Made by a program: the position numbers and the translations under genes
DNA from: Bdellovibrio sp.
GTDB taxonomy: Bacteria; Bdellovibrionota; Bacteriovoracia; Bacteriovoracales; Bacteriovoracaceae
Reading direction: 5' to 3'
DNA: 64,000 bases
Assembly: GCA_016187935.1 (NCBI GenBank)
Contig: JACPIU010000010.1
Span: forward strand, 239,444-303,443
Shown here: positions 51,099 through 63,000 of the stretch, one piece after another
How the letters are laid out: every line of letters starts with the position of its first letter
Position numbering within the stretch: the first letter of the stretch is position 1
The notes under the pieces: model-generated
The model's input: only the letters and a program-made list of their open reading frames with translations
What the model was told of the DNA's origin: nothing
Database searches by the model: none

Positions 51099-54000
51099 AT
51101 GAATAGATTATGGCAATATTTTGTCTTAGGTGCCCTTAGTGTTTTTGTACAGTTTGATAGCGGCGCAGGCAATGGATACAGCACTTGTGTCAATAAAACC
51201 GACTACGATCCCAATATCACTTGCAGTGCTTACACCTTCATCGCCAACTCTCAAGCGGACTTGGATGCCTATTCGATAGATTTTGGACTTCAAAATGGAA
51301 AATATCGCAAACTAAAAATTAATTTTGATGTAAACGCAAGCGATTTTGAAGTTCACTCGCCCTGTCAGCTTAACGTAGACTCGGGAAAATTCATAACCGC
51401 CGAGACGATGTGTATAGATGGAAGAGAGGGCGTTGATATTGGTATTAACGTGACCATGAATGGCAACTCAATCGCGCTGCTTTCACAAAACGGGGAAGTC
51501 GTCATCAGTTCAGGCGGGAATGTCACGAGTCACAATTTAACACTCATCGCTGCCAAAGCTGCGGCTATTGGTGAGCATGTGACGGCCACGATCACGGGCG
51601 ATATCATGCTTGAATCCACCGGCACCTTTGACCTAAGTGACGCTCAAGTTCGCCTTGGCGCCAATATTACTGCCAAGAATTTAAGCTTGAAGGCGATCAA
51701 AACCGTCAAAATCGAGAGTAATGCCATCCTTGATATTGAAGAAAACATCGAGATGCAGTCGACCGGCGACTTTGCCACATCCGATGCCAAAATTTTACTA
51801 GGCGCCCAGCTTTCCGCTCGAACACTTAAGATGACGGCCGCCAAGGCGGTCTATTTAGGTGATAATGTTATCGCCAATATTACCCATCAAACTTACCTTG
51901 AATCAACAACGGGAAGTACGGGGTCAGAGGCCTCGATTAGAGCTGGGTCTCAAATCATCACCGATAACCTAGCGATTATTTCAGGCAGGTTGGTGAAACT
52001 CTATGGCAATTCAGCTTCAACCGTCGCCAATCACTTCCATATGAACGGGCCAATTTGCACCATTGATGCAGATGCCAGCTACAACGCGCCTTCTCAATCC
52101 GGAAACTGCTTTAGCAATCCCAACGATCTGCCTTCTGTGCCAACGAATTCCAATTTTACCACCGGTAAAAATATTCCACTTAATTTCATCCTCCCGAGCG
52201 CCAGTGACCAGGATGGCGATATTCTCTATTATCGCGTGGTCACAGCTCCTCAGCACGGAACGCTCAGCAACTGTTTAAGCGATACCCCTGACTTAACTTG
52301 TACCTATACTCCTGATACAGATTTTTCCGGCACCGACAGCTTCACCTATATCGCCAACGACGGCATCTTTGATGCTCCCACCGTCAGTACGGTTTTCATT
52401 CAAATTAATTTACCACCCATAATGCCAGCAGACCAAACTATTAACGGGATGGAAGATACACCTTCCTCTTTTTCGCTCTTGCCGGCCATCGACCCCGATG
52501 GCGACCCCATGACTTATACGCTTGTGAGTGTTCCAGTGGGCGGAACCATCACAAATTGTTTAAACGGCACCAGCGATCTTGATTGTGATTTTACTCCCAA
52601 TGCTAATTTCAATGGCCCTATTACCTTCACTTATAAAGCAAATGATGGCAGCAATAATTCTGAGACAGTAGCGACAGTCACTCTGATCATCGCTCCCGTC
52701 AACGATCTTCCAGTTATGCCAGAGAATCAAAATTTTTACGGGACAGAAGATGGGGCGCTTTCTTTTTCGCTTCTTCCCGCAACTGACATTGATGGCGATC
52801 CACTGACCTACACGCTTGAGAGTGCTCCCGTGGGTGGGACAATTCAAAACTGCTTAGATGGCACCAGTGACCTCGCTTGTGATTTTACGCCCAATCCGAA
52901 CGTAAATGGCGTTGTGATTTTCACTTACAAGACCCATGATGGCAGCGGCGATTCAGAAACCGTAACGACCGTGACGATTCATCTGGCCGCGATAAATGAT
53001 CCGCCCACCATGCCGGCCAATCAGAACTTTAGTGGTACGGAAGATGTTACTCAGACAATTACCTTGGTATCGGCGAGTGATATAGATGGTGACTCACTTA
53101 CTTATACTCTGGCCAGTTCGCCAACTGGTGGGATAATTACGAACTGTTTAAATGGAAGCGATGATCTGGCTTGTGATTTCATTCCGAATCAGGATTTCAA
53201 TGGGACCGCGACTTTTACCTATGTGGCAAATGACGGTGCCACCAATTCTACAACGGCCACCACCGTCACAATCAATCTTGCGCCCGTGAATGATCGGCCG
53301 GTCATGCTCGCCAACCAAAGTGTTCAAGCGGTGGAAGACATTCCTCTGGTGATTTTACTTCAAGGGGCCTTTGATGTTGATGGCGACCTCTTGAACTATG
53401 CACTTTTAAGTTACCCGTCAACAGGCAGACTTGAAGACTGTGCACGTGGAAACCAGATTACGATTTGTACCTATTACCCCGAGGCCAATTTTTCCGGCAC
53501 GGTAAATTTCACTTACAAGGCCAATGACGGAGAATTTGATACCGAGACTTTTTCTACCGTCACGATTGAAGTTTTGGCGGCCAATGACAGTCCGACACTT
53601 CCCCTCGCCCAACAAGTGGTGGTGCTTAAAAATACCACCGGCCAGTTTAGTGTGGGACAAGGATTGGATACAGATTCTCCCGGAGTGACTTATGAACTTG
53701 TCGATCTTCCTGCTCGTGGGACTTTGGCCAATTGCTTAAACAATGATAATGACCTGTCTTGTGAATATACCCCCGTCCAAGATGATACAGGATCGGTAAC
53801 ATTTTCTTATCGTGCCTTTGATGGACAAAGTTATTCTGCACCATCAACTGTTACGATTGTGATCAATACTCCGCCTGTTGCCAATATTTTGGCATCGGTA
53901 ATCTCAGGGGAAGCGCCGCTTACTGTTGATTTTTCCGCAGATGCCTCCATAGATGTCAATGATCGCGTCGCGGGCGTAGAATGGGATTTCGGGAATGGAG

Positions 54001-55388
54001 ACCAGGCCTACTCATCTAATGTCGGTTATACTTTTATCACACCAGGGCAATATACGGTTTCATTGCTCGTCACTGATGGCCTTGGTGCTATACACACAGC
54101 AAATGTCACAATCAATGTGATCGCCCCCGATCTCGCTCCCACGGCCAATTTCATGGCATCAGTAAGTACCGGGCCTGCTCCTCTTTTGGTTAATTTTAAT
54201 GCCACGACGTCAACTGATGACCATGGCATCACACTTTATGAATGGGATTTCGCAGGCCTTGGCACTGCTCAAGGTGCCACGACAAGTTTTACTTTTGTAA
54301 GTAATGGCCAGTACAAAGTTAAGCTTACCGTCACTGATACAAGCGGCAAAACTGCCATGACTGAGCAAACCATCTTTGTGGAAGATTCCTCCTGTGACGG
54401 CGCCATGGTAGCGACTCATGCCAATGGCGGTGGAAAGGTGGCCCTTTCGGCCTTGGTCCATGCAACCGTCTATTTAGGCCCTGAGGCGGAAGTTTGCGAT
54501 ACCGCGCAAGTTCGCGATGAAGTCCGTATCGAAGGATATGTGAGCATCAGAAATAATGCCCAGGTCTTTGAGTATGCCCAAATTTTAGGTCCCACAAAAG
54601 ATTCAGGTCAGCAGGTTGAAATTTACGGCAATTCACAAATCCTTGGACTTTCTGTTGTAAAAGAAAACTCCAAAATTTTTGGTGAGGCGACGGTGAACGG
54701 TGAATCCCTCATCTATGGCAACGCTCAAATCTATGAAAACGCTGAAGTTGTTCATGGTGAAATTTACGAAAATGCTCAAGTCTATGGACATGCCAGTCTT
54801 CTAGGCACCGGCGATATCACAGTCGAAGACGAGATCGTGATCGACGATCCCCAAGACCCTGGAACTATCGGAGGCGGACTTGGAGTACCAGTCAAATCTT
54901 CAAGGGACAAGGCCAATCGCGGACGTGTGAATGTTTATGGCAATGCTCGGATCTATGATCACGCCATCATTGATGAAAATGCCCACGTCCTTGGAAACGC
55001 AAAAGTTTACGGACAGGCCCAAGTCAAACGCTCAATTGTGACCGATTCAGCAGAGGTTTTTGACTACGCTCAGGTCAATGCCAGTGAACGCGAACTCATC
55101 AGCTATATCGGCGGCACAGCGCAAGTATTTGGTTACGCCCAGATAATTGGTTCATCGGTTTTTGACAATGGAGTCGTGCGTGATTCGGCCGTGGTGCAAG
55201 ACGATAGCATGGGCCGCTCGCTCGTCTTTGGAAATGGCGTTGTGAAAGATTTTGCCAGCGTGACTCGATCGCAAGTTTTTGAAGATGCGCAAATCTCTGA
55301 ACAAGCAAAAATTATGAATAGCGCCAAGATTCATGGTACCGCCCAAGTTAATTATGATGTCGATGGACTGGACATTAGTTCCAAATAA
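51099..55388 (+). CDS. Giant exported protein: beta-helix, six cadherin-like repeats, two PKD domains, hexapeptide-type beta-helix
   Basis: 1429 residues from the ATG at 51099, where the signal peptide (MNRLWQYFVLGALSVFVQF) starts. Order: an N-terminal parallel-beta-helix-like region (GNVTSHNLTLIAAKAAAIG and similar, about 60-330), six tandem-95/cadherin-like modules (about 345-920; each has DxDGDxLxYTL, a Cys pair NC...LxC and FTYxANDG), two PKD domains (about 930-1105, VEWDFGNGD and LYEWDFAG), and a C-terminal left-handed-beta-helix-like stretch (IYGNAQIYENAEVVHGEIYE). A ribosome site is not obvious, so coupling to the upstream gene is likely. Probable surface fibre for binding other cells or matrix. 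Confidence 0.85.
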   Translation: MNRLWQYFVLGALSVFVQFDSGAGNGYSTCVNKTDYDPNITCSAYTFIANSQADLDAYSIDFGLQNGKYRKLKINFDVNASDFEVHSPCQLNVDSGKFITAETMCIDGREGVDIGINVTMNGNSIALLSQNGEVVISSGGNVTSHNLTLIAAKAAAIGEHVTATITGDIMLESTGTFDLSDAQVRLGANITAKNLSLKAIKTVKIESNAILDIEENIEMQSTGDFATSDAKILLGAQLSARTLKMTAAKAVYLGDNVIANITHQTYLESTTGSTGSEASIRAGSQIITDNLAIISGRLVKLYGNSASTVANHFHMNGPICTIDADASYNAPSQSGNCFSNPNDLPSVPTNSNFTTGKNIPLNFILPSASDQDGDILYYRVVTAPQHGTLSNCLSDTPDLTCTYTPDTDFSGTDSFTYIANDGIFDAPTVSTVFIQINLPPIMPADQTINGMEDTPSSFSLLPAIDPDGDPMTYTLVSVPVGGTITNCLNGTSDLDCDFTPNANFNGPITFTYKANDGSNNSETVATVTLIIAPVNDLPVMPENQNFYGTEDGALSFSLLPATDIDGDPLTYTLESAPVGGTIQNCLDGTSDLACDFTPNPNVNGVVIFTYKTHDGSGDSETVTTVTIHLAAINDPPTMPANQNFSGTEDVTQTITLVSASDIDGDSLTYTLASSPTGGIITNCLNGSDDLACDFIPNQDFNGTATFTYVANDGATNSTTATTVTINLAPVNDRPVMLANQSVQAVEDIPLVILLQGAFDVDGDLLNYALLSYPSTGRLEDCARGNQITICTYYPEANFSGTVNFTYKANDGEFDTETFSTVTIEVLAANDSPTLPLAQQVVVLKNTTGQFSVGQGLDTDSPGVTYELVDLPARGTLANCLNNDNDLSCEYTPVQDDTGSVTFSYRAFDGQSYSAPSTVTIVINTPPVANILASVISGEAPLTVDFSADASIDVNDRVAGVEWDFGNGDQAYSSNVGYTFITPGQYTVSLLVTDGLGAIHTANVTINVIAPDLAPTANFMASVSTGPAPLLVNFNATTSTDDHGITLYEWDFAGLGTAQGATTSFTFVSNGQYKVKLTVTDTSGKTAMTEQTIFVEDSSCDGAMVATHANGGGKVALSALVHATVYLGPEAEVCDTAQVRDEVRIEGYVSIRNNAQVFEYAQILGPTKDSGQQVEIYGNSQILGLSVVKENSKIFGEATVNGESLIYGNAQIYENAEVVHGEIYENAQVYGHASLLGTGDITVEDEIVIDDPQDPGTIGGGLGVPVKSSRDKANRGRVNVYGNARIYDHAIIDENAHVLGNAKVYGQAQVKRSIVTDSAEVFDYAQVNASERELISYIGGTAQVFGYAQIIGSSVFDNGVVRDSAVVQDDSMGRSLVFGNGVVKDFASVTRSQVFEDAQISEQAKIMNSAKIHGTAQVNYDVDGLDISSK

Positions 55389-55398
55389 GTAGGTCTTT

Positions 55399-58300
55399 AT
55401 GAAAAATTATTTCAAAGCTCTCTTTCTTTTTACCCTTGTTGTAGGCGAAGCCTATGCCTTCAGTGTCTCGCCAACATCTTTTGATTTTGGCTCGGTTATC
55501 GTAGGCGAGAAAGACAATCGCGGACTCTTTACCGTGACCAATACCTCGGGCACGGTGGCCAATGGTTGTGGTGCGGTTACTTTAAGTGGAGCAGATGCCG
55601 ATCAATTTGAAATCCTCTTTGATAGCTGCTCAACCTTTAGTCTTGCTGTCAATCAAACTTGCCAAATTGCTCTTGGTGCCAAACCCACCACTCAAGGAGC
55701 AAAGAGTGCAGAACTCAATTGGAATTGCATAAGTGGACAGAGTCTTAATATTTCCAATATTCGCTATAGTGGCGCGCTTACGGCCGAAATTGAAGACGGA
55801 GATTTTGCGGGCAACCATGGCATCTGGACGATGCAAAATGCTGGAAAAATTTCTTTTACAGGAAATAAAGCGACTCTAACGGAGGACCTGGTCGATACTT
55901 CCCTTGAGCAAGAAATGCTCTCCATTCAAGGTAGTCCGGGCGTCTATCTTGTGCGTTTTTCCGCCCAGAACACTTCAGCTCAGGCCTCTGAGGCCAATAT
56001 CTTGGGTGATTATGTTTTTATCGAACCTTATTTTAATGGTGTAAAAGAAGTTGCAGTCTATACCGACGCTACAGGAGCAAATCTTGATCTTCGACTTTAC
56101 TTTGAAGGCCCAAAAGGTAACGGGAGTGCCGGACTTGTAATTGACGATATTACTATTTTAAAACTGGAAGAAGTTGGACTCTCAGTTATTGATGGAGACT
56201 TTGAAGGCAATCATAGCGTCTGGCAATCACCCGACTTTTCCATGGCCAATTTCATCGATGGCCAAGTATTGCTCCAATCGAATGCGACTAAACGTGGTGA
56301 AATTTCTCAAATTGTTCAATCCATCCTTGATCTTGCTAGGCCAAGCTATATTTTGGCATCCGTGCAAGCAACCAATACGGCCGAGAGTTCTGGCACGGCC
56401 CAGATTCTTGATCGCTATATCGACATAGCACCTCTTTTCGCAGGTACAAAAAAACAAGCCATTCTCTTTGATGGTGATCCGACTCATGCCGAAGTCACTT
56501 TGACCGGGCCACTAGCGGCCGATATGCTTGGCAGTGTTGCCTACGATAACTTAGTTTTGCGCGAGTTAAAAAATCCGCCACTCAAACTTCCTAAGATCGT
56601 AAGTATCTCAACTGGCGGCGGAGGCCATATCTGCGCCCTCTTCGACAATGCAACCGCACGCTGCTGGGGAAATAATAACGTAGGCCAACTTGGAATCGGC
56701 AATACTCAAAATGTGGGTGATAACGATTACCCACGCTATTCCCCTTCCCTTGCTTCTGATCTGGGAATCAAAAAAATCACCACGGGTGTTAACCATACCT
56801 GTGCGATCTTCAGTGATAACTCTGCCAAATGCTGGGGATCGAATGGTTCAGGGCAGCTCGGAACCGCTGGTAATTTATCCGATCGATTTGGCGATGATGA
56901 AATCTTAACCCAAATTCCTCAACTGAATTTTGGTGAAGGGGTGAAAGACATCGTTGCCGGAAATTTTATTACCTGTGCAATTCTTACATCTAATCAAGTA
57001 AAATGTTGGGGAGACTCAAGCTATGGACGCCTTGGACTCGGATATATTCCGACAACAATTGTCGATACAAGGCACTGTTCGGGGTGGAGGAGATGTTGGA
57101 CTGAGCGTTCGACGATATCACTTTTAAATTCTAGGCCAGTCGACGTTCAAGCATTGCAGATCACCTCAGGTAATGAAGTTCCAACTCAACTTTCGGTTGG
57201 AAACTCTCATACCTGTGCACTTTTTGATAATGGCAAAGTACGCTGCTGGGGAGGAAACTATTACGGTCAGCTCGGTCTCGGGAACAACATCAGCATTGGT
57301 GATAATGAACACCCTAATACCACTCCATTTATTGACTTTGGAACGACGAGCTCTGTCACCAAAATCGTAAGTGGTTCTGATCATAATTGCGTCCTTTTTA
57401 GTGACGGCAAAATAAAATGTTGGGGAAGTAATCGACTAGGACAATTAGGGATGCCCACATTTTACACAATCGGCATCACTCAAACTCCAGCAGGTACTGC
57501 GTTTGTCTATGTGAACGGAACAGTTGTGGATATTTCTGCTGGGGGTAATAACACATGTGTCGTTCTATCAAATGGAAATACTCGTTGTTTTGGTCAAGGA
57601 GGCCAAAATGGAGATGGAACAAATACCACAATTGGCGATAACGAATCGCCAGGAAGTATGCCTCCCCTTAATTTAGGTGGACAAGTTCGGACTATTTTTA
57701 CTCACTCTGGTTATTCATGTGCGCTTCTATCTTCAGGTTATTTAACCTGCTTTGGAACGAACAATTCAGGTCAACTTGGAATTGGAAACACCGCCACTGT
57801 TGGAAATACATCGCCTGCTTTACGCGGGGGAGTTTCACAAGTATCTGGCCTTACTCCTGTTTCTGCGTTTACCGCATCTACAATAAGTGGAGCATCACCG
57901 CTCTTAGTGGATTTTGATGCCTCACTGTCTCGACCTTCAATCACTTTAGGTCGTATTGTGAGTTACGAATGGAGTTTTGGAGATAATACGACTGCGACTG
58001 AAAAATTAGTCTCCCATATATTTACTAATGTTGGATCTTACACTGTCAAACTTAAAGTCATCGACGATCAAGGACAAAGCCAGACTTCATTTCAAGAGGT
58101 CAGTGTAATTCATGTCGCCTCGCTGGTGGCTTTTCCTTCTTCCCTCGGAATGTACATTGGAGTTACTTCCAATGCCACAACTAGGCTATATGATACGAAT
58201 GGAACTATTCAATACGGGCAAATCACATGGAGTACAAACAATCCTGAGATTGCTACAGTTTCAAATTCTGGCATCATTACCGCTGTAGCGCCTGGTCGTG

Positions 58301-60030
58301 CCCTTATTACGGCAAAATATCTCAATATTCTTGAGTCGTATCCCATTGTAGTTGATGTGTTTCAATCTAATTCCGCAGTACAACTCTTTACCTACCCAGA
58401 CCGATTTTCCACTCAGCCGAAACTAACGTTATATGGGCTGACAACCAATGTGAATAAATCCACAATAACCTCACCATGGTCAACTGCTGCGACATCGGTT
58501 TTGCCCGAACATTATTTTTCTATTAACCTAGGGCTTCATCCTGGGATGAACAACATCACTTTTAAGAAATTTGATGGCCAAGGCCAACTTCTTGGAACGT
58601 TTACGCAGCAAATGCGATATTTTGATGGAATTGGAATGGGATTAGCACTTAAACCAGATCAATATGCCACCATCAAACTGAATGAAGGTGTTGTATTTCC
58701 CAATGGCAATTTTACTTTGAGTTTCTGGCTTCGCCCCCTTGGGAAATACAAAGATGAAGTGCTTCTGGAATGGCCATCTGATTCTGGTTTTGGCCTTAGG
58801 ATTTTATACTCAAACACCGACTTAGGGCTTAGGTTTACTTTTGAAACTAGCATCGGCAGCATCACCAGTTCGCTTGGTTCTATAACTGGAGAACGTGGAA
58901 GTGATACGACTGTTGATCTTGGAAAACGCGATTGGGTGCATCTTGCTATTTCCTATGATGCTAACTTAAAAAAAATTATTGTTTATCAAAATGGACGTGC
59001 CCGTTCTTCCATTACACATACAGGTGATCTTATCTATCCTTCAGATACCAAGAGCGCCAAGATTTATGGCGAAGTATCAGCATTGATTGACGAGCTACAG
59101 ATCTACAACATTGTAAGAACCGATGTTTCTATTGCTAACTCTCTTTTTACACCTGTGAATACAAGCGATCCTAATTTGTGGATGGCGCTTTCCTTTTTAA
59201 AAGACACTCAAATTCAAAGCGATGATCTTGGAAATGTTGCCACTATAATCTTAGGTGCTGATGAACGAGAAGAGGTGAGCGATGGAAAATATCGAACTGC
59301 TGCGCACGTAATCGACACAAAATCAATCACTGCGTCACAAAGCACCGTTGTGGGAAACAACCAGGTTCAGTTTAGTTTTCCGGCAGACTATTTCAAAGAA
59401 AATTTTGATCTTCGGTTGGTTGCCTATGATGACTATTCTTTAAATACCCGGATGGTAGGAGAAGAAAATGGTCTAGCATTTCAGTACCACCCCCATGCGG
59501 CACTAAAAAATGGCAAGCCATATACGGCAAGCATTTTTCCAAATCTTTCTACTCATGATGATTTAACAAATTATCATCTCTTTAAGTTTTATGATGAACC
59601 CACAGTAAAGGTGCATGAGCTTTTATCACCTTCAATGGCAAATTTTGATGCGAAAAAGTTTGAGGCAGAGCTTTCCTATGCTGGATATTTCTATCTAACC
59701 AAATTGAACAATAACGTAGTTGAACTGAACTATCAAGACAATGAACTTAATTTAGTTCCATACCACAGATCGGATATGAGAAATTATTATATTAAGACCG
59801 CCATTGTAACTACAAATCCTCCGTATACGCAGCAAATTCCCTACACCATGAATTTTGGAGGAATTTATCATATCAGTTGTGATGGGGTGACACAGTCACT
59901 TCCATCTCAAAATGTTATTACCCTCATATTGGCGAAGACTGGTTGGAATTTTTGCTATGTTAGGTACCAATCTTTCGATCCTGGATATGTGGCCACTGAT
60001 GTTCTTAGTTTCAACGTTATTAAGGAATAA
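55399..60030 (+). CDS. Giant exported protein: ASH-like, RCC1 propeller, PKD, Big2 and LamG domains
   Basis: 1543 residues. Signal peptide (KNYFKALFLFTLVVGEAYA). Residues 22-115 are an ASH-type choice-of-anchor domain (SPTSFDFGSVIVGEKDNRG); two related sugar-binding-like modules follow (IEDGDFAGNHGIW and IDGDFEGNHSVW). About 400-810 is an RCC1-type repeat propeller (HTCAIFSDNSAKCWGSNGSG, NSHTCALFDNGKVRCWGGN); then a PKD domain (about 820-905), a Big2 domain (about 905-990), a LamG/concanavalin-like domain (GNFTLSFWLRPLGKY, WVHLAISYDANLKK) and a C-terminal region ending with Cys pairs. Likely a cell-surface recognition protein working with its operon neighbours. Confidence 0.85.
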   Translation: MKNYFKALFLFTLVVGEAYAFSVSPTSFDFGSVIVGEKDNRGLFTVTNTSGTVANGCGAVTLSGADADQFEILFDSCSTFSLAVNQTCQIALGAKPTTQGAKSAELNWNCISGQSLNISNIRYSGALTAEIEDGDFAGNHGIWTMQNAGKISFTGNKATLTEDLVDTSLEQEMLSIQGSPGVYLVRFSAQNTSAQASEANILGDYVFIEPYFNGVKEVAVYTDATGANLDLRLYFEGPKGNGSAGLVIDDITILKLEEVGLSVIDGDFEGNHSVWQSPDFSMANFIDGQVLLQSNATKRGEISQIVQSILDLARPSYILASVQATNTAESSGTAQILDRYIDIAPLFAGTKKQAILFDGDPTHAEVTLTGPLAADMLGSVAYDNLVLRELKNPPLKLPKIVSISTGGGGHICALFDNATARCWGNNNVGQLGIGNTQNVGDNDYPRYSPSLASDLGIKKITTGVNHTCAIFSDNSAKCWGSNGSGQLGTAGNLSDRFGDDEILTQIPQLNFGEGVKDIVAGNFITCAILTSNQVKCWGDSSYGRLGLGYIPTTIVDTRHCSGWRRCWTERSTISLLNSRPVDVQALQITSGNEVPTQLSVGNSHTCALFDNGKVRCWGGNYYGQLGLGNNISIGDNEHPNTTPFIDFGTTSSVTKIVSGSDHNCVLFSDGKIKCWGSNRLGQLGMPTFYTIGITQTPAGTAFVYVNGTVVDISAGGNNTCVVLSNGNTRCFGQGGQNGDGTNTTIGDNESPGSMPPLNLGGQVRTIFTHSGYSCALLSSGYLTCFGTNNSGQLGIGNTATVGNTSPALRGGVSQVSGLTPVSAFTASTISGASPLLVDFDASLSRPSITLGRIVSYEWSFGDNTTATEKLVSHIFTNVGSYTVKLKVIDDQGQSQTSFQEVSVIHVASLVAFPSSLGMYIGVTSNATTRLYDTNGTIQYGQITWSTNNPEIATVSNSGIITAVAPGRALITAKYLNILESYPIVVDVFQSNSAVQLFTYPDRFSTQPKLTLYGLTTNVNKSTITSPWSTAATSVLPEHYFSINLGLHPGMNNITFKKFDGQGQLLGTFTQQMRYFDGIGMGLALKPDQYATIKLNEGVVFPNGNFTLSFWLRPLGKYKDEVLLEWPSDSGFGLRILYSNTDLGLRFTFETSIGSITSSLGSITGERGSDTTVDLGKRDWVHLAISYDANLKKIIVYQNGRARSSITHTGDLIYPSDTKSAKIYGEVSALIDELQIYNIVRTDVSIANSLFTPVNTSDPNLWMALSFLKDTQIQSDDLGNVATIILGADEREEVSDGKYRTAAHVIDTKSITASQSTVVGNNQVQFSFPADYFKENFDLRLVAYDDYSLNTRMVGEENGLAFQYHPHAALKNGKPYTASIFPNLSTHDDLTNYHLFKFYDEPTVKVHELLSPSMANFDAKKFEAELSYAGYFYLTKLNNNVVELNYQDNELNLVPYHRSDMRNYYIKTAIVTTNPPYTQQIPYTMNFGGIYHISCDGVTQSLPSQNVITLILAKTGWNFCYVRYQSFDPGYVATDVLSFNVIKE

Positions 60031-60033
60031 AAT

Positions 60034-63000
60034 ATGCGCATCCAAAGTTTATGTGGTTTTTCATTATTTTTCTGTCTTTTTATGAGTTGCCAGAAGAATA
60101 CTAGCTTCCAAAATGAGAAGCTTTCTTCAGGTGCTCTTATGACATCCAATGGTCAAGAGACATCAACATCACTTTTGAGTGATGAGATGAAAACAAAATT
60201 CCACGCTCTATTTAAACAAAATATGGACAGCGACATACATCTTGCGACACGCGTGGCGCAAATGTCAGAACTGGCGAAGATTGAGGCAAAAAAAGGAACA
60301 CTCACGCAGGGGCGAATTGAATCTTGGAAGGCCGAGATTGAGGAAGGAGTTCGTCGTGCTAAAAATAGAAATCTTGCCAATGTTTTAAGCAAAACCAAAT
60401 TCGGACTCAAAGAACTAGAGACGGCATTGGTTCAAAAAACTAATTTTGATGAAGCTCTTGCTAAAGTGGATGGTGTTGTCGTCGATCGCAGCTTAAATAA
60501 AATTTTTCTAGCACCTCTTTCGAAACATATTCCCAAAAAAGTTCCAGAATCATTTCTTGGACGTTTAAATGGCAAGATCAAACTAGAGAAACTCCAATCG
60601 ACAGCAAATACACAAACATGTACGAGCATCCCCACAGTTGACCCCGATCCGTCGGGTGATTCTCTCACCGCAAGTGATCTTTTTACCGAACGCACTTCGA
60701 ATGTTTTATCTATCGCCAATCAACTTGGGACGGCTGAAAAAATATTTTGGTACGTAAAAGAGGAAGTCAAATGGCAGGCCAACTTTGGTGCTACTCAAAC
60801 ATCCGAACAACTGCTCTATTCAAAGCAAGGAACATCACTCGATAAGTCTGCATTGCTTGTTGCGCTTTTCCGTGCCAAAAATATTTCCGCCCAAATTATG
60901 TTGGGCGAAATTCTCATGCGTAAAGAGGATTTAAAAGGCCTTTATGGCGTTGAAGGTGATCTTGACCTATTCTGGGCACATTGGGGACGTGTCGGTTGGT
61001 ATTTTAAAAATGCGCAAGGAAACTTAGATTCTTCCTTAATGTTGCAACGATTAAATAATGAAGTCTTATGGATTGTCCCTCATGCCTGGGTTCGTGCCTA
61101 TATTGATAATCAATGGATCACATTAGACCCCACAGGCCCCTTTGTGAAAGTTCTGCCCACCCTCCCAAGTCAACAACGCGCACCTATTCAATTTAATTTT
61201 ACAAATTGGCTTACTGCACCTGATGAGCAAGGCCGTTATGTAAAGCCTGGCAATATCTTTGACCGTATTTTTAAAGATTTGCGCATGCAAATTGGCGATG
61301 ACCGTGACATTGCCGAATTCGGAGTGCAATTGCAAGAAAATCAAACTCCGCGCGATTCTGATGACCTGATTACTGGGACCATCGGAATCGATGAACCATG
61401 TGTAAAAATGCAAAGTGATATTGTCCCAAACAATTATAGTCACAACATTTTGTTAAAAATTAAAAATTTATCTGATGGTCTCATTTTTCAATATAATGTA
61501 CCTACTGCGCAAGTGGCCGATAAACCATTGTATTTGGCCCATTCGAAAGGCCTCTATGGTGAAACCGGAACAAATACCGGCAGTCTTCTGCTTTATATCG
61601 GAACTGATGTCTTTCGGACTTATCCCATTTCATCAAACCAGAATTTGAAAGTCTATGCAGCTCATGAATACCCTCCTGCAATTTACAAGGGAAACATTTA
61701 TCCGAAAGAAGAAAAACCAGGAAGTGTAGATAATATTCTTGCAGGAGGTGTGCAAGTATTCGTAGCTGGCAATGGCCCTACGACTGTTGAGAGATTTACG
61801 AGGAAGGTGGAAAGATTGAAAACCTTGCAAAGTGGCACTTACGCCAATCAGGTGTTAATGGCACATTATCTCGACCTGGCTGGAACTTTTTTTCTACTCA
61901 AGGAAACTCAAAAGCGCAAAGATCATTCTGTCCTTTTTGGCTACGATCCTACCTACAATGATTTGTTAAGGCTCTATACCTCTATTGGAAAAATCTTAGA
62001 TCGACAGGACCGCTTTTTAAGTAAATCAGTTATTGATGTCAATATTGACGCTACGATAAATAGCGGTGCATTTCAAAGAACTGGAAATAAATTGACCTAT
62101 CTGGATTATCCTCTCAATAACGACATTAGAAATCTTGATTTGATAGTCGGTTCAGCGTCAGAACATCAGATTTGGGATGAGGTTTTTGGCATTCCTGGCG
62201 GTTCGGCGGTTTTTGTCTTACAAGAGACAGCAAAACGTGGACTACCTTTTCTCGTTGATAAGCAGCTTGGTATTAACCCAACTGACCCCGATGACACGCA
62301 AATCTTTGGACTGCTTGGCCCTGATATGCGTCACATCGAGAACTTTATCAAAGAAAATAACTGGAGCAAAGAAAAGGGAATTCTCTATGCACCCAAAAAT
62401 CAACTAACGATTGATAATGGATGGAAGGGCGTTGGCTATTTTGTCTTCCCAAGCACACCATTTGGTGGTGGAATTGCTGCTTTTGCAACAGTTATTCCCG
62501 GCATAAATTCAAAAGGGGGTAGTACATTAGGTGCCAATGTGGACCTCTGGGAATATTTATTTGGCGACAACTTTAATTCTTTTGGTGAAAGTTCCTGTAA
62601 CCCCGTCAATTTCAGCTCGGGCGAAATGTACCACGACTTTGTAGATTTTAATTTAAAAGGGAGAACCAGCAACACCAGTCTTACTTTCAAGCGCCGCTAT
62701 TTTACCAATCTTGTAAACTCAAGTGGCGATTTTGGTTCTGGATGGTCGCACTCTTATGATGCGCGATTAATTAGCCCAACAGGAGATTTTGTCAACACAG
62801 GCACAAATCTTGGCACCTTGAACCCTGCTTCTACCGGCGATATAGTTTTTATCAATGAAGATGGGGGTGAAGTTCTCTACAAAAGAAAAACGGGCAATAC
62901 TTTTGAAGGTCCTAAATCGGACTTTAATACTCTTGTTGAATTTACTGACCATTATGAAATTCACATGAAGGGCGGAGCCGTTTGGGAATTTGCAAGATTA

